From positions 806,001 through 870,000 of the forward strand of contig BROI01000006.1 of the NCBI GenBank assembly GCA_027923505.1: a stretch of DNA of 64,000 bases, in the 5' to 3' direction. Shown here one piece after another: positions 27,788 through 37,237 of this stretch (the first letter of the stretch is position 1; every line of letters starts with the position of its first letter). Both the position numbers and the translations under genes were made by a program. The notes below the pieces were generated by a model. It was not told the DNA's origin. It was given only the letters and a program-made list of their open reading frames with translations, and made no database searches. Origin of the DNA: Mayamaea pseudoterrestris (taxonomy: Eukaryota; Bacillariophyta; Bacillariophyceae; Sellaphorales; Sellaphoraceae).

Positions 27788-30700
27788 ATGTCTTCGACGA
27801 GCAATACTCCGACGACAGGAGCGGCGTCGAGCGGTGGAGGTGCACCTCCCGCTCCGCCAGCAAGCGAAGGAAACCGACGCAACCGTCATTATCGTCGTGG
27901 GAATCGTGCTGGGAATCGTTCCGGGAATCAAGGCAATGGTAACAGACTCAACGGACCGAGTCGTGCGCCGAGTGGAAATTTCCAAGGAAGCGAGCCGACG
28001 CTCGCTGGATTCATCTACGACTATAACGGTTCGCGCGATCCCGATGGATTCATCCGTACGACGAACGAGATCATCACTTTCGTCGGGCGCTCCTACAAGA
28101 AATATACCAAGGAGCTGCTCAAGGGCATGCGCAACGTGGAACTGGAGATTCCTGACGAGCCTGCACGTCCAACGAAGGATGCCGACACGACGGACTCGGA
28201 CTGGTCCATAATGCTCGAGGAATACAAGGCCGACAAGAAAGAGCATGTCGAGCGCGTGCGTGTATACTCCGACTTCCTCGCTGGTCTCTACGCCGTGTTG
28301 CATGGACAATGCACGGAGCGTATGAAGGATCGTGTCAAGTCGCACGCCAAGTTCCGAGACGCCGAGGAGGACACGGACGGAATTAAGTTGCTGGCGATTA
28401 TCAAGGAGATCTCGCATACGTACGAAGGGCGCTGCAAACTTGTGGATCAAGTCGTGGACATTCAAGCTGAGTTGTTCGGACGTACTCAAGGAGCGCGCGA
28501 AAGCCTGCAGAAATATTACGAAAGCATGGTCACGCTGGCAGACGTGGCGAAGGCGGTTGGCGTCACGATGCACAACGAGATTGTGGCGTTGAACATTGCC
28601 AAGGATGACAATCGTAACAAGGCGAACAAGGAGGATATCAAGGCCGCCGAAGAGCTCGAGCTTGCGATGCTTTTCGTGCGTGGCGCAACGGGCGAATACG
28701 CTGGGTATTGCAAGCACTTGCGCAACTGCTACCTCGACGGGCACGACAACTTCCCGTTGACGATCCACGATGCATACAACATCATGCAGCGTCGTGAGCA
28801 TGCGGATGGAGAAGCCACGTTGCCAACGAACGAGGGCGTGGCGTTTCACACGACTGGTACAGCGCGTGACCCTCCCAGATGCTGGACCTGTCAACAGGTT
28901 GGTCATGTGCAGCGAGACTGTCCTACGAGAACGGAGTCTACGGAGAGTGCGCCGGCTGCAGAGGCTAGTGGGGCGCAGCACTTCACGCTGGGTAGCGAGG
29001 AAGAAAGCGATGACGACGATGAGGTCGGATACATGTTCGCGCAGCCGCCGAAGGTGAACATCTCGAAGAAGGCTGTGCTCTTGGACAATCAGTCGACAGT
29101 GGATCTGTTCTGCAACGCCAAGATGCTGACGAACATTCGCCCGGTGCCAACGTGGATGGTGATCAAGTGCAACGCTGGTACAGTAAGGACGAACATGATG
29201 GGCGACCTGGAGGGCTATGGTCCGGTGTGGTGGTATCCGCAGGGACTGGCGAACATTTTGAGTTTGGCGCAAGTCCGCAAGAAGTTTACCGTGGAGTATC
29301 TCATGCACGGCGTGGATCGTCCAATGTTCGTTGTGGAGAAGCCGGATGGTAAGCAGCGAGAGTTTGTCGAGACTGACTCTGGGCTGTATGTTTGCGAGAG
29401 CTTTTCGAAGGGCAAGCGCAGCGATGTCAAGGATGGAGTGGCGATGTTGACTACGGTAGACGATAACCGTACTAACTACACCAATGATGACTATTTACGC
29501 GCTGTTAGAGCTAGGGAACTGCAAATCAAAATTGGACGGCCAAGCCTCAAGGATTACCTGCGCATCGTTACTAGCAATCAGTTGCCGAACTGTCCTGTGA
29601 CGAAGGCCGACATCCTGGCTGCTGAGCACATCTTTGGACCAGATGTTGGCTCGTTAAAAGGAAAGACGACGCGTCGCGCGTCGCATCTGGTGAAGCCTGC
29701 GATTGTTGAGCAGCTTCCACCGGCTATCATGAGTCGCTATCGAGACGTTACTCTTTGTGCTGACATCATGTATATCAACAAAGTCCCTATGTTGGTGACG
29801 TTCTCCCGCAGCATTCGTTTTGCTACGGTTGAGGTGATTCAAAACCGTACGCTTCCGGTTATGTTGAAGGCAATCGAGTCTGTGTTGAAGATTTACGCAC
29901 GCGGTGGGTTCCGTGTCGTCGCGGCTCTGATGGATGGGGAGTTCGCTCCAATGCTTGGCGCGTTGGCTGATCTCGGAGTGGCGCTCAATGCGACATCTGA
30001 GGATGAACACGTTGGCGAAATTGAACGTTTTATCCGTGTCGTGAAAGAACGGGTGCGCGCGACATACAACACGTTGCCATTTAAGCACGTGCCGGCACGC
30101 TTGGTTATCGAAATGACGAAGTCTGCCGTGTTTTGGTTGAATGCGTTTCCGAACGAGCGTGGCATTTCGAAGGATCTCAGTCCACGCACTATTGTGACTG
30201 GTCAGACAGTTGACTTTAATCGGCATTGCAAGTATGAATTTGGTCAGTATGTGCAAACGCATGAGTCGCACAGCAATGACATGCAGGCGCGCACGATCGG
30301 TGCGCTGGCTCTGCGCCCGACTGGTAATGTGCAGGGTGGGTTTTATTTCCTCAGTTTGTCTTCGGGCAAAGTTCTGAATCGTGGGCACGCTACGCCTTTG
30401 CCCATGCCTGATGATGTCATTGAGCGCGTGCATCGTCTCGCTCGTCAACAGAAGGCCAATCCGGGCATCGTGTTCATGGACCGCCACCGTGTTGCGGAGG
30501 CTGCTGAGCCAGTCATGTGGCACGAAGATGACGCCGAGGATGATGATGACTCTGATTATGATGACGACGCTTCTCGCGGTGACGACGACTCTGCCGGCGG
30601 AAGCGAAGGAGTGAATGCGACCGATGACGACGACGACGACGACGATGGTGCTGACGGCGCAATCGAAGGAGTGCCGAACGACGAGGATGGTGAGGCCATT

Positions 30701-32635
30701 GACGGCGAACTTGACGACGCGCCAGCCGTGGATGATGGCGAAATTGAAGGAGTGCCCGATGAAGGCGAAATTGAAGGAGTGCCAGCTGCTGCAGACGAAG
30801 AGGATTTCGATGCGCGCTATGGCCCACGCACTGGTCGGTATGGCCTGCGTGCGCGCAAACCTCGCTCGTTCGCTCATTTGTTCACGCTCGACGCTGCAGA
30901 GGAAGTGTCGGAGCCACTCGTCACGGCACAGATGAATATGCGACAAGGTTTAAAGGCTTTTGGCGATGCTGGAGTGGAGGCAGTGCGCAAGGAAATGCAG
31001 CAGCTACACGACAGGCACGTCATGAAGGCAGTCACCCAATGCACTCTGACTCCGCAGCAGCGCAAGGACGCTCTGGCGTATTTGATGTTTCTCAAGCGCA
31101 AGAGATGCGGGACTGTGAAGGGACGCGGATGCGCGGATGGACGCAAGCAACGAGCATACACTGCAAAGGAAGACGCAGCATCTCCAACGATAGCGACAGA
31201 GGCCATCTTTCTGACAGCTATCATTGACGCTATGGAAGGGCGCGAGGTTGCTGTGGTTGATGTACCGGGTGCTTTCATGCAAGCGGAAATGGATGAGTTG
31301 GTGCACGTTCGTTTCACTGGGAAGATGGTGGAGCTACTGTTGGAAATTGATCGCGAGATGTACGAGCCTTGCGTCACAATGGAGAATGGCGAGAAAGTCA
31401 TGTATGTTGAATTACTCATGGCGCTTTATGGTACGCTTCGAGCAGCGCGACTATTCTGGGAGAAGTTGTCCGCAAAATTGCTTGAGTGGGGCTTCGAGAA
31501 GAACCCGTACGATCCGTGTGTGTGCAACAAGATTGTCAATGGGAAGCAAATCACCGTGGGATGGCACGTGGACGATTTGAAGATTTCGCACGTCGACGTG
31601 AGCGTAGTGGATGAGTTCATCGCGCAGATGGATGAGGAGTTTGGCAAGGAGACTCCAATGAATAAGTCACGCGGAAAAGTGCACGACTACCTCGGCATGG
31701 TATTGGACTATACTAAGCCTGGAGAAGTAGCAATCAACATGGTTGACTATGTGAAGAACATCCTGCATCATGCGCCAGACGACATGGATGGAACGGCAGC
31801 TACTCCGGCAGCCAGTCACTTGTTTCAGATATCGGAAAATCCTGTCATGTTGAGCGAAGCGAAGAAGCAGATTTTTGTGACGATTGTGATGCAGTGTCTG
31901 TATCTGAGTCAGCGAGCGCGACCGGATATTCGCACAGCGATTTCTTTCTTGAGCACGAGGCTGCAGCAGCCTGACGAAGACGACTATAAGAAGGCTGCAA
32001 GAGTGATTAAATATTTACGCGGAAGCGTGGACATGGTGTTGACGCTGAAGGCGGACCAGTCCAGGATAGTCCAGTGGTGGGTGGATGCGTCGTACGCGGT
32101 GCACCCAGACATGAAGGGTCACACTGGTGGAACAATGACACTTGGCCAAGGATCAGTGTACAGTACGTCGGCTAAACAGAAGTTGGTAACAAGAAGCTCG
32201 ACGGAGAGCGAAGTTGTGGGAGTTCATGATGTGCTACCGCAGTTGCTGTGGACAGGATATTTTCTGAAGGCGCAAGGTTTCGGGGTCAAAGACACGAAAT
32301 TGTATCAAGACAATATGAGTTCAATGCTGTTGGAAAAGAATGGCAGAAGCTCAAGTACAAAGCGCACGCGACACATGAATGTTCGGTACTTCTTTGTGAA
32401 AGATCGCGTGGCAGCTGGTGAAGTCAACATTGAGCATTGTCCGACCGGAGACATGGTCGCGGATTTCTTCACGAAACCATTGCAGGGAGCCCAGTTTGGC
32501 AAGCTCCGCAACCTGGTTATGAATCTGGCCTCGAGCAGTAAGTACTACTCGGCCCAAAGGAGTGTGTTGAGCATGGATGAGAACCCAAACCGAAGCGGCA
32601 GCGGTGACGTCACGAAGACGGTCACATTTAAGTAA
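27788..32635 (+). CDS. Copia gag-pol polyprotein
   Basis: 1615 residues in one frame. The gag part ends with a CCHC zinc knuckle, CWTCQQVGHVQRDC, at about 365. The protease region carries LLDNQSTVDLFCNAKM near 430, a form seen in diatom copia elements. The integrase core at about 645-805 shows its acidic residues in ADIMYINK, MDGEF and EIERFIRVVKER. An Asp/Glu-rich linker with repeated EIEGVP follows. Reverse transcriptase (about 1155-1290) has DVPGAFMQAEMDE, ELLMALYGT and HVDD. RNase H (about 1428-1570) has VDASYAVHPDMKGHTGG, STESEVVG and the usual copia end DMVADFFTKPL. The last 23 codons and stop lie inside the 3' LTR. It encodes the element's own retrotransposition functions and looks whole. 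Confidence 0.95.
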   Translation: MSSTSNTPTTGAASSGGGAPPAPPASEGNRRNRHYRRGNRAGNRSGNQGNGNRLNGPSRAPSGNFQGSEPTLAGFIYDYNGSRDPDGFIRTTNEIITFVGRSYKKYTKELLKGMRNVELEIPDEPARPTKDADTTDSDWSIMLEEYKADKKEHVERVRVYSDFLAGLYAVLHGQCTERMKDRVKSHAKFRDAEEDTDGIKLLAIIKEISHTYEGRCKLVDQVVDIQAELFGRTQGARESLQKYYESMVTLADVAKAVGVTMHNEIVALNIAKDDNRNKANKEDIKAAEELELAMLFVRGATGEYAGYCKHLRNCYLDGHDNFPLTIHDAYNIMQRREHADGEATLPTNEGVAFHTTGTARDPPRCWTCQQVGHVQRDCPTRTESTESAPAAEASGAQHFTLGSEEESDDDDEVGYMFAQPPKVNISKKAVLLDNQSTVDLFCNAKMLTNIRPVPTWMVIKCNAGTVRTNMMGDLEGYGPVWWYPQGLANILSLAQVRKKFTVEYLMHGVDRPMFVVEKPDGKQREFVETDSGLYVCESFSKGKRSDVKDGVAMLTTVDDNRTNYTNDDYLRAVRARELQIKIGRPSLKDYLRIVTSNQLPNCPVTKADILAAEHIFGPDVGSLKGKTTRRASHLVKPAIVEQLPPAIMSRYRDVTLCADIMYINKVPMLVTFSRSIRFATVEVIQNRTLPVMLKAIESVLKIYARGGFRVVAALMDGEFAPMLGALADLGVALNATSEDEHVGEIERFIRVVKERVRATYNTLPFKHVPARLVIEMTKSAVFWLNAFPNERGISKDLSPRTIVTGQTVDFNRHCKYEFGQYVQTHESHSNDMQARTIGALALRPTGNVQGGFYFLSLSSGKVLNRGHATPLPMPDDVIERVHRLARQQKANPGIVFMDRHRVAEAAEPVMWHEDDAEDDDDSDYDDDASRGDDDSAGGSEGVNATDDDDDDDDGADGAIEGVPNDEDGEAIDGELDDAPAVDDGEIEGVPDEGEIEGVPAAADEEDFDARYGPRTGRYGLRARKPRSFAHLFTLDAAEEVSEPLVTAQMNMRQGLKAFGDAGVEAVRKEMQQLHDRHVMKAVTQCTLTPQQRKDALAYLMFLKRKRCGTVKGRGCADGRKQRAYTAKEDAASPTIATEAIFLTAIIDAMEGREVAVVDVPGAFMQAEMDELVHVRFTGKMVELLLEIDREMYEPCVTMENGEKVMYVELLMALYGTLRAARLFWEKLSAKLLEWGFEKNPYDPCVCNKIVNGKQITVGWHVDDLKISHVDVSVVDEFIAQMDEEFGKETPMNKSRGKVHDYLGMVLDYTKPGEVAINMVDYVKNILHHAPDDMDGTAATPAASHLFQISENPVMLSEAKKQIFVTIVMQCLYLSQRARPDIRTAISFLSTRLQQPDEDDYKKAARVIKYLRGSVDMVLTLKADQSRIVQWWVDASYAVHPDMKGHTGGTMTLGQGSVYSTSAKQKLVTRSSTESEVVGVHDVLPQLLWTGYFLKAQGFGVKDTKLYQDNMSSMLLEKNGRSSSTKRTRHMNVRYFFVKDRVAAGEVNIEHCPTGDMVADFFTKPLQGAQFGKLRNLVMNLASSSKYYSAQRSVLSMDENPNRSGSGDVTKTVTFK

Positions 32636-32775
32636 GCGCGGTAAGCGGCAACCGAAGGAGTGGATCGAGGACGATCACTTCTTGGAGAAAATAAGTAAAG
32701 TGGTTTTATTGACTCTGTTCTGCTTAATCATTAGTGTCGCTTCAAGGGCGCGCAAGATATATTCTAGATCCAACA
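32565..32775 (+). repeat. 3' LTR of copia element
   Basis: 211 bp identical by eye to 27550-27760. The purine tract AAAGGAGTG directly precedes it and the target duplication GCTTC directly follows. The end of the gag-pol frame runs 71 bp into it. Confidence 0.97.
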
Positions 32776-32780
32776 GCTTC

Positions 32781-33316
32781 TCCCCCTTGTGTGGTTGTGG
32801 GAAGCATCGAGTGACCGCCGAGCATCGTAGGAGAAGACTCTTGGCTAGCTTGATTGTCTAAGAACAGGTCAATCAACGAGACGAAAGGTAAGAGTGCTAA
32901 ATGTCATCAGCTACTTCCGCAGTAAGAAGAAAATGGACGAGAAGAATGGCAAATCCAATACTCGCCACGAAGATTCACAAAGGATGCTGTCCAGTTTACG
33001 TGTGACGCATTTTCTGTGGCAGCATTATTGACGTAATTAGCGCGGATTGAAACATCATTGGATTGATTGGACTAGATATATGCATCGCAAGTTGGCTGAA
33101 AGTTGTCACAGGCGTCATCTATGTCGATAGCGCCGCGACTGCAAGATGACAGCCCATCATGTCGGCTTTGGCTTTGATGTTGGTTGATGTCGAAAGGGAA
33201 AGGGGCATTTACTTGCAGATTTGTAGCTAAGGACTTGTTTGATAAAGATACTTTGCTGTTTTGAGTTCATCTCAAATCGATACATTTCTCCTTTCCATAG
33301 GTCATTATTCTTCATC
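32781..33316. other. Intergenic stretch right of the copia element
   Basis: 536 bases from the target duplication to the next start codon. They include the 5' leader and promoter of the 33317 gene. No other gene or repeat is seen. Confidence 0.4.
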
Positions 33317-33826
33317 ATGAGCCGACACTTTACACTCCGACGACTGCTATTTCTTTTGCTGGTGGTTTTAGCTGTCGCTATTCACGCACAAGAGGACGAG
33401 TACGAAGAGAATGGTGCGGTCGATGAAGGTGATTTTGATGCTGCCGAGGAGGAGCATGTAGAGCCGGTGCAGGAGGAAGAGTCATTTGAACCTGAGCCAG
33501 AACCTGAACCAGAGGTTGACCCCGAGCCAGAACCGCAACACGAGGAGGCCGCACATGTTACTGATGAAATTAAATCGCAAACACACTCGCTAAAGGCTAA
33601 GCTTCCGGACTTTTCCAAGCATATTTCGAACATTGTCGACTCGGTGAAGGTACAATCCAAGCGAGCCGTCGACAAGGTCAAGTCAATCAGCCAAAAGGAT
33701 GCCAAGAAGGTGGCAGCAGCGGTGGTTGGAGTATGGGGAGTCGGTCTAGGAATCGGCTGGTTGGCACAGCAAAATTCTAAACCTACGGTTGTTGCAACGG
33801 GAAACAGATTGAAGTTTAAGAAATAA
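33317..33826 (+). CDS. Small secretory-pathway membrane protein, acidic Pro/Glu-rich
   Basis: 169 residues from the ATG at 33317 (CATCATGA). It starts with a clear signal peptide, RRLLFLLLVVLAVAIHAQ. The next 70 residues are strongly acidic with a Pro-Glu run (EPEPEPEPEVDPEPEPQ). A basic amphipathic helical stretch (about 90-130) follows, then one membrane helix, VAAAVVGVWGVGLGIGWLA, at about 133-151, and a short tail ending RLKFKK. The plan suggests a type I single-pass protein of the ER or later compartments with an acidic luminal domain. There is no known family. An upstream in-frame extension has no better start. Confidence 0.72.
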   Translation: MSRHFTLRRLLFLLLVVLAVAIHAQEDEYEENGAVDEGDFDAAEEEHVEPVQEEESFEPEPEPEPEVDPEPEPQHEEAAHVTDEIKSQTHSLKAKLPDFSKHISNIVDSVKVQSKRAVDKVKSISQKDAKKVAAAVVGVWGVGLGIGWLAQQNSKPTVVATGNRLKFKK

Positions 33827-34184
33827 ATATAATGGCTCACGTGAATATGTTTACGCCAAGTCTTTGTGACAATTTCAATCGAAGTTAGCATCATTAGGTG
33901 ATAGGCTTGCTCCTACAGGACATTTTAGCTTGCTGTCGCCCCGTTTTCGTATCGTCCTGCGTTCTCAGTGGTCGAGTTGCATAAACAGTCGTACCGATCG
34001 AAGGAGACGTGTCTGTCGCCTACCAATAGACGACTCCGTGTTCCAAATAACGCTGTCATGGGAGCGTATGACCTAATTTCATACTACCGTACTACAAATT
34101 TTAAATGAAAAGTAAGCGACAACCGAAAGGTTGTAAAGATGTAACAAAGAAAACAAAATGAGATGCAGCAGCAGCAGCCAGACT
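33827..34184. other. Intergenic stretch between convergent genes
   Basis: 358 bases holding the 3' ends of the membrane-protein gene and the exonuclease gene. Nothing else is recognised. Confidence 0.4.
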
Positions 34185-35129
34185 TTAAAAGCCCATGGGA
34201 AGCATTTGCTGCATGTAGTAAAAGTGCTGCTGCTGTCGCAGCATAAATGCTTGCTCCTGCTGCGATTTCTTCATGTTTGACTGAACGCAAGCCTCCCACC
34301 TTGGTCGATGCTGCTTGTACAGGTTGAGAGCTCCCATTGCATCCTCAATGGGATCATGAACACCAGACTGAAATTTCTTATCGCCGAGCTTTTCATGAAC
34401 AAGTTCCTTTAGCTTGCGAGGTAGCAACAAGGATTGTCCATCCTGCGACGTGACGTTTCGCATAAAGGGAGGATAAGTGGCAGTGTCGCGCTGCATATGC
34501 CAAGGGTGCTGAATTCGTAGCGCCTCCAAGTCATTGATCAAGGCATGCCCGACGAGAATCTTTCCCTCCAACAAATCCAGCACCTGCTGCTGGACACGCA
34601 TCAATGATGGCGCTCCCACCAAATCTTCCTCGGTGATTCCGCTAACATAGGTCCTATAGTCTTCAACGGGTTCCACCGGAGCCACGCACGTATCCAAAAG
34701 CGTCCTTCCCTTCCAATCCACCAAGACGACGCGTGCGCAGAGCGATGTACCACTAATACCTCCAACCATTTCACAGTCAACAGCGACATACTGACTTCGC
34801 TCCGGCAATGATCGCTTCTGATACGAGTGCACAAAGCTTCCGCTGCTAGCGGATGATATTGTAGCGGACGTTTCGTCGTGTGAAGCCGAGTCGTCGCTGC
34901 ATGACGAAATGGAACCGCCTCGACGCCTTGACGGCTTGTCGCGCCTAATCTTGTCACTGATTGTCAATCTTTCAATGGAATCATTGTCGCCTGAAGACTC
35001 TCCCGAAGTAGAACTGTTTCCACCACCATTATTTCTTCGTCGAGGCTTGTCGCGTTTGATCCTGTCGTGGATGGAGAGTTTCTCGAAAAACGACCAAGAG
35101 GAGGGCGGCGTTGTCGTCTTCTCGTCCAT
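34185..35129 (-). CDS. REX4/ISG20-like 3'-5' exonuclease (DEDDh)
   Basis: 314 residues, no intron, ATG at 35129. The exonuclease domain is at about 115-285: YVAVDCEMVGG supplies the first Asp and Glu, GHALINDLEAL the third acidic residue, and HDPIEDAMGALNLY the catalytic His and last Asp. CARVVLVDWKGRTLLDT and TYVSGITEEDL are the usual REX4/ISG20 blocks. In yeast and animals these enzymes trim RNA, mainly pre-rRNA, in the nucleolus or nucleus. The N-terminal 100 residues are Ser-rich and contain a duplicated basic motif, IHDRIKRDKPRRR and ISDKIRRDKPSRRR, possibly a nuclear or nucleolar signal. The C-terminus is Gln-rich. All catalytic residues are visible; the substrate is inferred. Confidence 0.9.
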   Translation of the reverse strand: MDEKTTTPPSSWSFFEKLSIHDRIKRDKPRRRNNGGGNSSTSGESSGDNDSIERLTISDKIRRDKPSRRRGGSISSCSDDSASHDETSATISSASSGSFVHSYQKRSLPERSQYVAVDCEMVGGISGTSLCARVVLVDWKGRTLLDTCVAPVEPVEDYRTYVSGITEEDLVGAPSLMRVQQQVLDLLEGKILVGHALINDLEALRIQHPWHMQRDTATYPPFMRNVTSQDGQSLLLPRKLKELVHEKLGDKKFQSGVHDPIEDAMGALNLYKQHRPRWEACVQSNMKKSQQEQAFMLRQQQHFYYMQQMLPMGF

Positions 35130-35479
35130 TGTTGCAATTTAAAGAACAAATGTCTGCTCTTGCTTCTCTTGGTCAACGTAGGCTCAGCAATAAAGAGCTC
35201 CGTTAACGGGTTGATCTGTGTCGTGGTTTGAGGAGGTGCAATCCTTGTTGTTCTGTCGCTTCACGTCCCTGCCACGCCGCCGCGCCGTGAACCCCATCCT
35301 GGCATGGAGTGTGACGTAGAATGACCGCATGTAGACATCTGGCAATAGTCAATCGAAGGGCACTGCTGTTACTCACGATCCAATCGTCACGAACGAATGT
35401 AGACTGTGGATGTTGGATGGACATAATATTGTGACTCTTCGGCCCAATCCAAGTTCCGTCACAGCCAGATTGTGCCATA
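35130..35479. promoter_or_regulatory. Promoter side of REX4-like gene
   Basis: 350 bases between the REX4-like start and the 42-bp repeat array. No reading frame is supported. Confidence 0.35.
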
Positions 35480-35481
35480 CC

Positions 35482-35706
35482 ACGTCATTAGGCAATAGTA
35501 CGAAACGACTGCCAGTGTCAATTACGTCAGAAGGCATTAATACGAAACGAGTGCCAGTGTCACTTGAGTCAGAAGGCAATAGTATGAAACAAGTGCCAGT
35601 GTCAATTACGTCATAAGGCATTAGTACAAAACGAGTGCCAGTGTCAATTACGTCACAAAGGGCTATATAGCACGAAACGGTGCCAGTGTCAATTACGTCA
35701 CAAGAC
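35482..35706. repeat. 42-bp tandem repeat carrying ACGTCA boxes
   Basis: Five to six direct copies of a unit that reads roughly ACGTCA-(A/G/T)AAGGCATTAGTACGAAACG followed by AGTGCCAGTGTCAATT. ACGTCA is exact at 35482, 35524, 35608, 35650 and 35695, with a degenerate GAGTCA at 35566. Steps are 42, 42, 42, 42 and 45 bp, four helical turns, so the boxes fall on the same DNA face. The fifth unit carries TATATA at 35664-35669. The array ends 82 bp before the start codon at 35788 and is probably its promoter. Confidence 0.9.
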
Positions 35707-35787
35707 ATTAGAGAGCGGTACCGATACGATGTTCATGCTGCGTCGTCCTCCGTCTCATTCGACCATGAGAATTTCCCGACAGACACG

Positions 35788-36630
35788 ATGCATGCAACAC
35801 GGTTGAAACTAGCTTTTCTTGCGGCAGTAGTCCTTTCTTCGAGAGGCTTTGTCATTGTCAACACTAAAGCGACTACGAGATCAAAGCAGATAATTAAATA
35901 TCCCACTTACTCGTCGGCAGCAGCTGCTGCATCAAAAAAGAACAACGAGGACGAGAAAGGTTCCTCCTCTGTGGTTGTGGAGTCGCCAGCACCAGTATTC
36001 GTCACTTCTCATCCGGTCTTAAGTCAAGTCTATCCAGCGCTACTTGACCACAAGGATACATATGGCCATCCCAATATACCGCTAGGAAGCAAGGAGGGAA
36101 AGCAATGTGAAACGCTTCGTCGATTGCACATTCAAGGCAAGCTGTCGTTGGAGCAGGTAGAATTGCTGACCAATCTTGGCTTTCGATGGCATAGTTTGGA
36201 GGATGTATACGAGACATGTGAATTTGACAAATTATTCGACAGATTGGTGGACTATCGAAAAGCAGAGGGAAACATTTCGCCGCCGAAAAAGTATCCTGCC
36301 GATCCAGAGCTTGGTGCTTGGGTGACTGGCATTCGACGACTAGGACGAGACAAGGTGCTTCCAGCTCACGCGGAGAGATTGAACGCCATTGGTTTTGAAT
36401 GGACATCACCGCGACAGTGTGGAAGTGCCTTTATGGAGCAGTATCGACAAATACAGTCGCGCATCGCAGAGGGCGAAAAGGAGTCAGTTTGGACGGCTAG
36501 TTCCAAAGTGCAACGCTGGATCAAGGCGCAGCAGGAAGCATGCACGAAAGGAGCACTCAGTGAAACGAGGAAGCACTACATGGAGACTATACTTGGTGAG
36601 AATTGGAAGGAGTGGAAGCCGCTGGAATAA
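35788..36630 (+). CDS. Helicase-associated (HA) domain protein with plastid-type leader
   Basis: 280 residues from the ATG at 35788. An upstream in-frame ATG (35680) lies within the tandem repeat and would bury the leader. The start MHATRLKLAFLAAVVL is a signal peptide. SSRGF places Phe at 21 like the diatom plastid AF site, and a basic Ser/Thr/Ala-rich transit-like stretch follows (TKATTRSKQI). The rest contains about two helicase-associated-type repeats: PALLDHKDTYGHPNIP..., and FDRLVDYRKAEGNISPPKKY with LGAWVTGIRRLGR and ERLNAIGFEW. The HA domain is a small helical fold common in diatom proteins and probably binds nucleic acid. Plastid location and nucleic-acid binding are inferred. Confidence 0.8.
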   Translation: MHATRLKLAFLAAVVLSSRGFVIVNTKATTRSKQIIKYPTYSSAAAAASKKNNEDEKGSSSVVVESPAPVFVTSHPVLSQVYPALLDHKDTYGHPNIPLGSKEGKQCETLRRLHIQGKLSLEQVELLTNLGFRWHSLEDVYETCEFDKLFDRLVDYRKAEGNISPPKKYPADPELGAWVTGIRRLGRDKVLPAHAERLNAIGFEWTSPRQCGSAFMEQYRQIQSRIAEGEKESVWTASSKVQRWIKAQQEACTKGALSETRKHYMETILGENWKEWKPLE

Positions 36631-36845
36631 GCGAGAGTCATTGTGTGAGTTTCAGAGTCGCCAAACCGCCAAATTTTGTAAACATGCGCAGCATTAAGAA
36701 ATTTTGAATCACCCATTTTTGAACATAATCTGCTGCGATGACTATCATCGATGTACATTCATGACATAGTCCGCTTGAGTTGAGCAATTACTGTGCCAAG
36801 TTTATCCACCAATAGTAAATGGTTATAACGACCCATTACAGTAAT

Positions 36846-37237
36846 TTAATGCTTGTGATCAAAGCGGCTACCAATACCAGAAAAGCTTCCCTCCTCACGT
36901 TGCTCATCCCACTGTTCAACCCAATATCCAGGACAAATGGAGTCCGCCATTTGACGAAGTGGCTTGCAGGCATCCTCGTCGCCTTGCTTGGCGCAAAGAA
37001 GCCACTCATTGTAGCGGTTCCAGCAGTGCAGGGCCTGGTTGTGCGAAGGAAAACGTTCATCGCGGGGAGTAGTGCCAGCCTTGGCAATCATGTTTAAACG
37101 GGCCTGCTCCTCCTTGTTGAGCTCGGGTGGGAGCGTTGTAAAAATCTACAGGACAAACAAGATTTTGGTGAGAACGCGCACCAACAAGCCTTACAATGTA
37201 TCGCTAAAGTACGTACCTTGCTAATCTTGCCCGACAT
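36846..37237 (-). CDS. COX6B: Cytochrome c oxidase subunit 6B
   Basis: Two exons, 37237-37217 and 37145-36846 (71-nt intron, GTACGT donor), 106 residues. The first exon codes only MSGKISK. The twin motifs of the family are present: C-x9-C in CWNRYNEWLLC and C-x10-C in CKPLRQMADSIC. ALHCWNRYNEW and PGYWVEQWDEQREEG match COX6B (W...WDEQRAEGTF). COX6B sits on the intermembrane-space face of complex IV, helps dimerise it, and enters through the Mia40 disulfide relay. An N-terminal extension of about 30 residues precedes the core, as in plant and algal forms. Confidence 0.93.

Larger units (their letters stand above)
27550..32775 (+). mobile_element. Ty1/copia LTR retrotransposon, whole-looking and very young
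   Basis: 5226 bp from 5' LTR to 3' LTR, flanked by the 5-bp target duplication GCTTC (27545-27549 and 32776-32780). The LTRs are 211 bp, start TGTTG, end CAACA, and are identical by eye, so the insertion is very recent. One long gag-pol frame (27788-32635) has the copia order of protease, integrase, reverse transcriptase and RNase H. It looks whole; I see no break in the frame. A purine-rich tract AAAGGAGTG abuts the 3' LTR. No tRNA-like primer site was recognised; instead the bases after the 5' LTR are complementary to the element's own LTR. It lies between NTF2 and a small membrane-protein gene. Confidence 0.96.

Noticed and set aside
27749-29308. 519-codon minus-strand open frame in the copia element
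   Set aside because: Antisense shadow of the gag region; no recognised domain.
35482-35706. CRISPR-like array
   Set aside because: The repeats are contiguous with no unique spacers, and the sequence is eukaryotic nuclear DNA; it is a tandem promoter repeat.
36819-37097. 92-codon plus-strand frame
   Set aside because: Antisense to COX6B exon 2, which has both twin-Cys motifs.
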